Assembly: GCA_028865155.1 (NCBI GenBank)
Contig: JAGWKW010000016.1
Coordinates: 1-12,823, forward strand
From: Alphaproteobacteria bacterium
Lineage (GTDB): Bacteria > Pseudomonadota > Alphaproteobacteria > UBA9219
Length of the DNA: 12,823 bases
Direction of reading: 5' to 3'
The position numbers were made by a program, and so were the translations under genes. Below the pieces are notes generated by a model. The model made no database searches, had not been told where the DNA came from, and worked only from the letters and a program-made list of their open reading frames with translations. Shown piece by piece: positions 12,606 through 12,823 of this stretch. Numbering within the stretch: the first letter of the stretch is position 1; each line of letters begins with the position of its first letter.

Positions 12606-12823
12606 ATGAATGGCATGGCTTTATCTGCCTCCCGAAGCGTTGACGCGGACGGTGGCGGGCGGAGCTTGCGCGGGATCTCGCTCTGCGCGGGCGTCGGCGG
12701 CCTCGACCTCGGCCTTCACATCGCCATCCCAAACTATCGAACTGTTTGTTACGTCGAGCGGGACGCCTATGCCGCGGCCACTCTCGTGGCTCGGATGGAA
12801 AACACGGCCCTGGATCGCGCACC
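12606..12823 (+). CDS. DNA (cytosine-5) methyltransferase, 3' end outside window
   Basis: Only the first 72 codons are present. SLCAGVGGLDLGL (25-37) is conserved motif I (the S-adenosylmethionine-binding F/L-x-G-x-G loop) of C5-cytosine methyltransferases. VCYVERDAYAAATL with Glu51 is motif II, which binds the cofactor ribose. The catalytic Pro-Cys motif IV would lie beyond the window. AAGG five bases before ATG 12606 supports that start, and a second in-frame ATG lies at 12615. Phage-borne enzymes of this kind usually protect against host restriction. A solitary enzyme is likelier than half of a restriction system, but the neighbour to the right is not visible. A terminator and an operator-like motif separate it from the gene to the left, so it probably has its own promoter. 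Confidence 0.9.
   Translation, partial: MNGMALSASRSVDADGGGRSLRGISLCAGVGGLDLGLHIAIPNYRTVCYVERDAYAAATLVARMENTALDRA

Overview
The window looks like part of an alphaproteobacterial chromosome with an integrated prophage or prophage-like element. This placement is inferred from gene content: a DUF2924 protein ahead of a serine recombinase, a DUF6362 protein, a RuvC-like phage protein, and a moderately GC-rich composition with AT-richer gaps. I cannot name a genus.

Host-like left part (1-5425). Three plus-strand membrane-protein genes come first. They are a 690-residue multi-spanning protein of unknown function, then two small proteins that each have one membrane segment and a basic N-terminus. 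The second small gene probably carries a frameshift. The chaperone gene htpG follows on the minus strand, convergent with them. Between htpG and an intact tRNA-Ser(GGA) gene lies a cluster of direct and inverted fragments of that same tRNA.

Element (about 5426 to beyond the right end). A repeat-rich 330-base stretch leads into a tightly overlapping integration operon: a 60-aa protein, a DUF2924 protein, a serine recombinase and a ParB-type HTH protein. The small ORF at its head appears to have a promoter whose transcript would start at the ATG. A probable DNA-binding protein follows at 8331. Next is a control region with eight copies of an 8-base motif (CCYGAAAC and close variants). Six of them form two opposed triplets with helical-turn spacing. 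This region sits directly upstream of an excisionase-like HTH gene (9260). Then comes a replication-type cluster: a Rep/DnaD-like protein with a DnaA domain I-like C-terminus, a RuvC-like protein that has lost most of its expected catalytic acids, a 71-aa protein and a DUF6362 HTH protein. These overlap or nearly touch, as in one transcription unit. A 360-base gap carries two palindromic repeats and dispersed copies of CGAACAGTnTC. The same motif recurs upstream of the last gene, a 5-methylcytosine DNA methyltransferase cut off by the window end.

The strongest leads are the opposed motif array at 9049-9205, the catalytically degenerate RuvC-like protein, the second motif family around 11871-12576, and the tRNA-Ser debris. 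No CRISPR array, rRNA gene or insertion sequence was seen.
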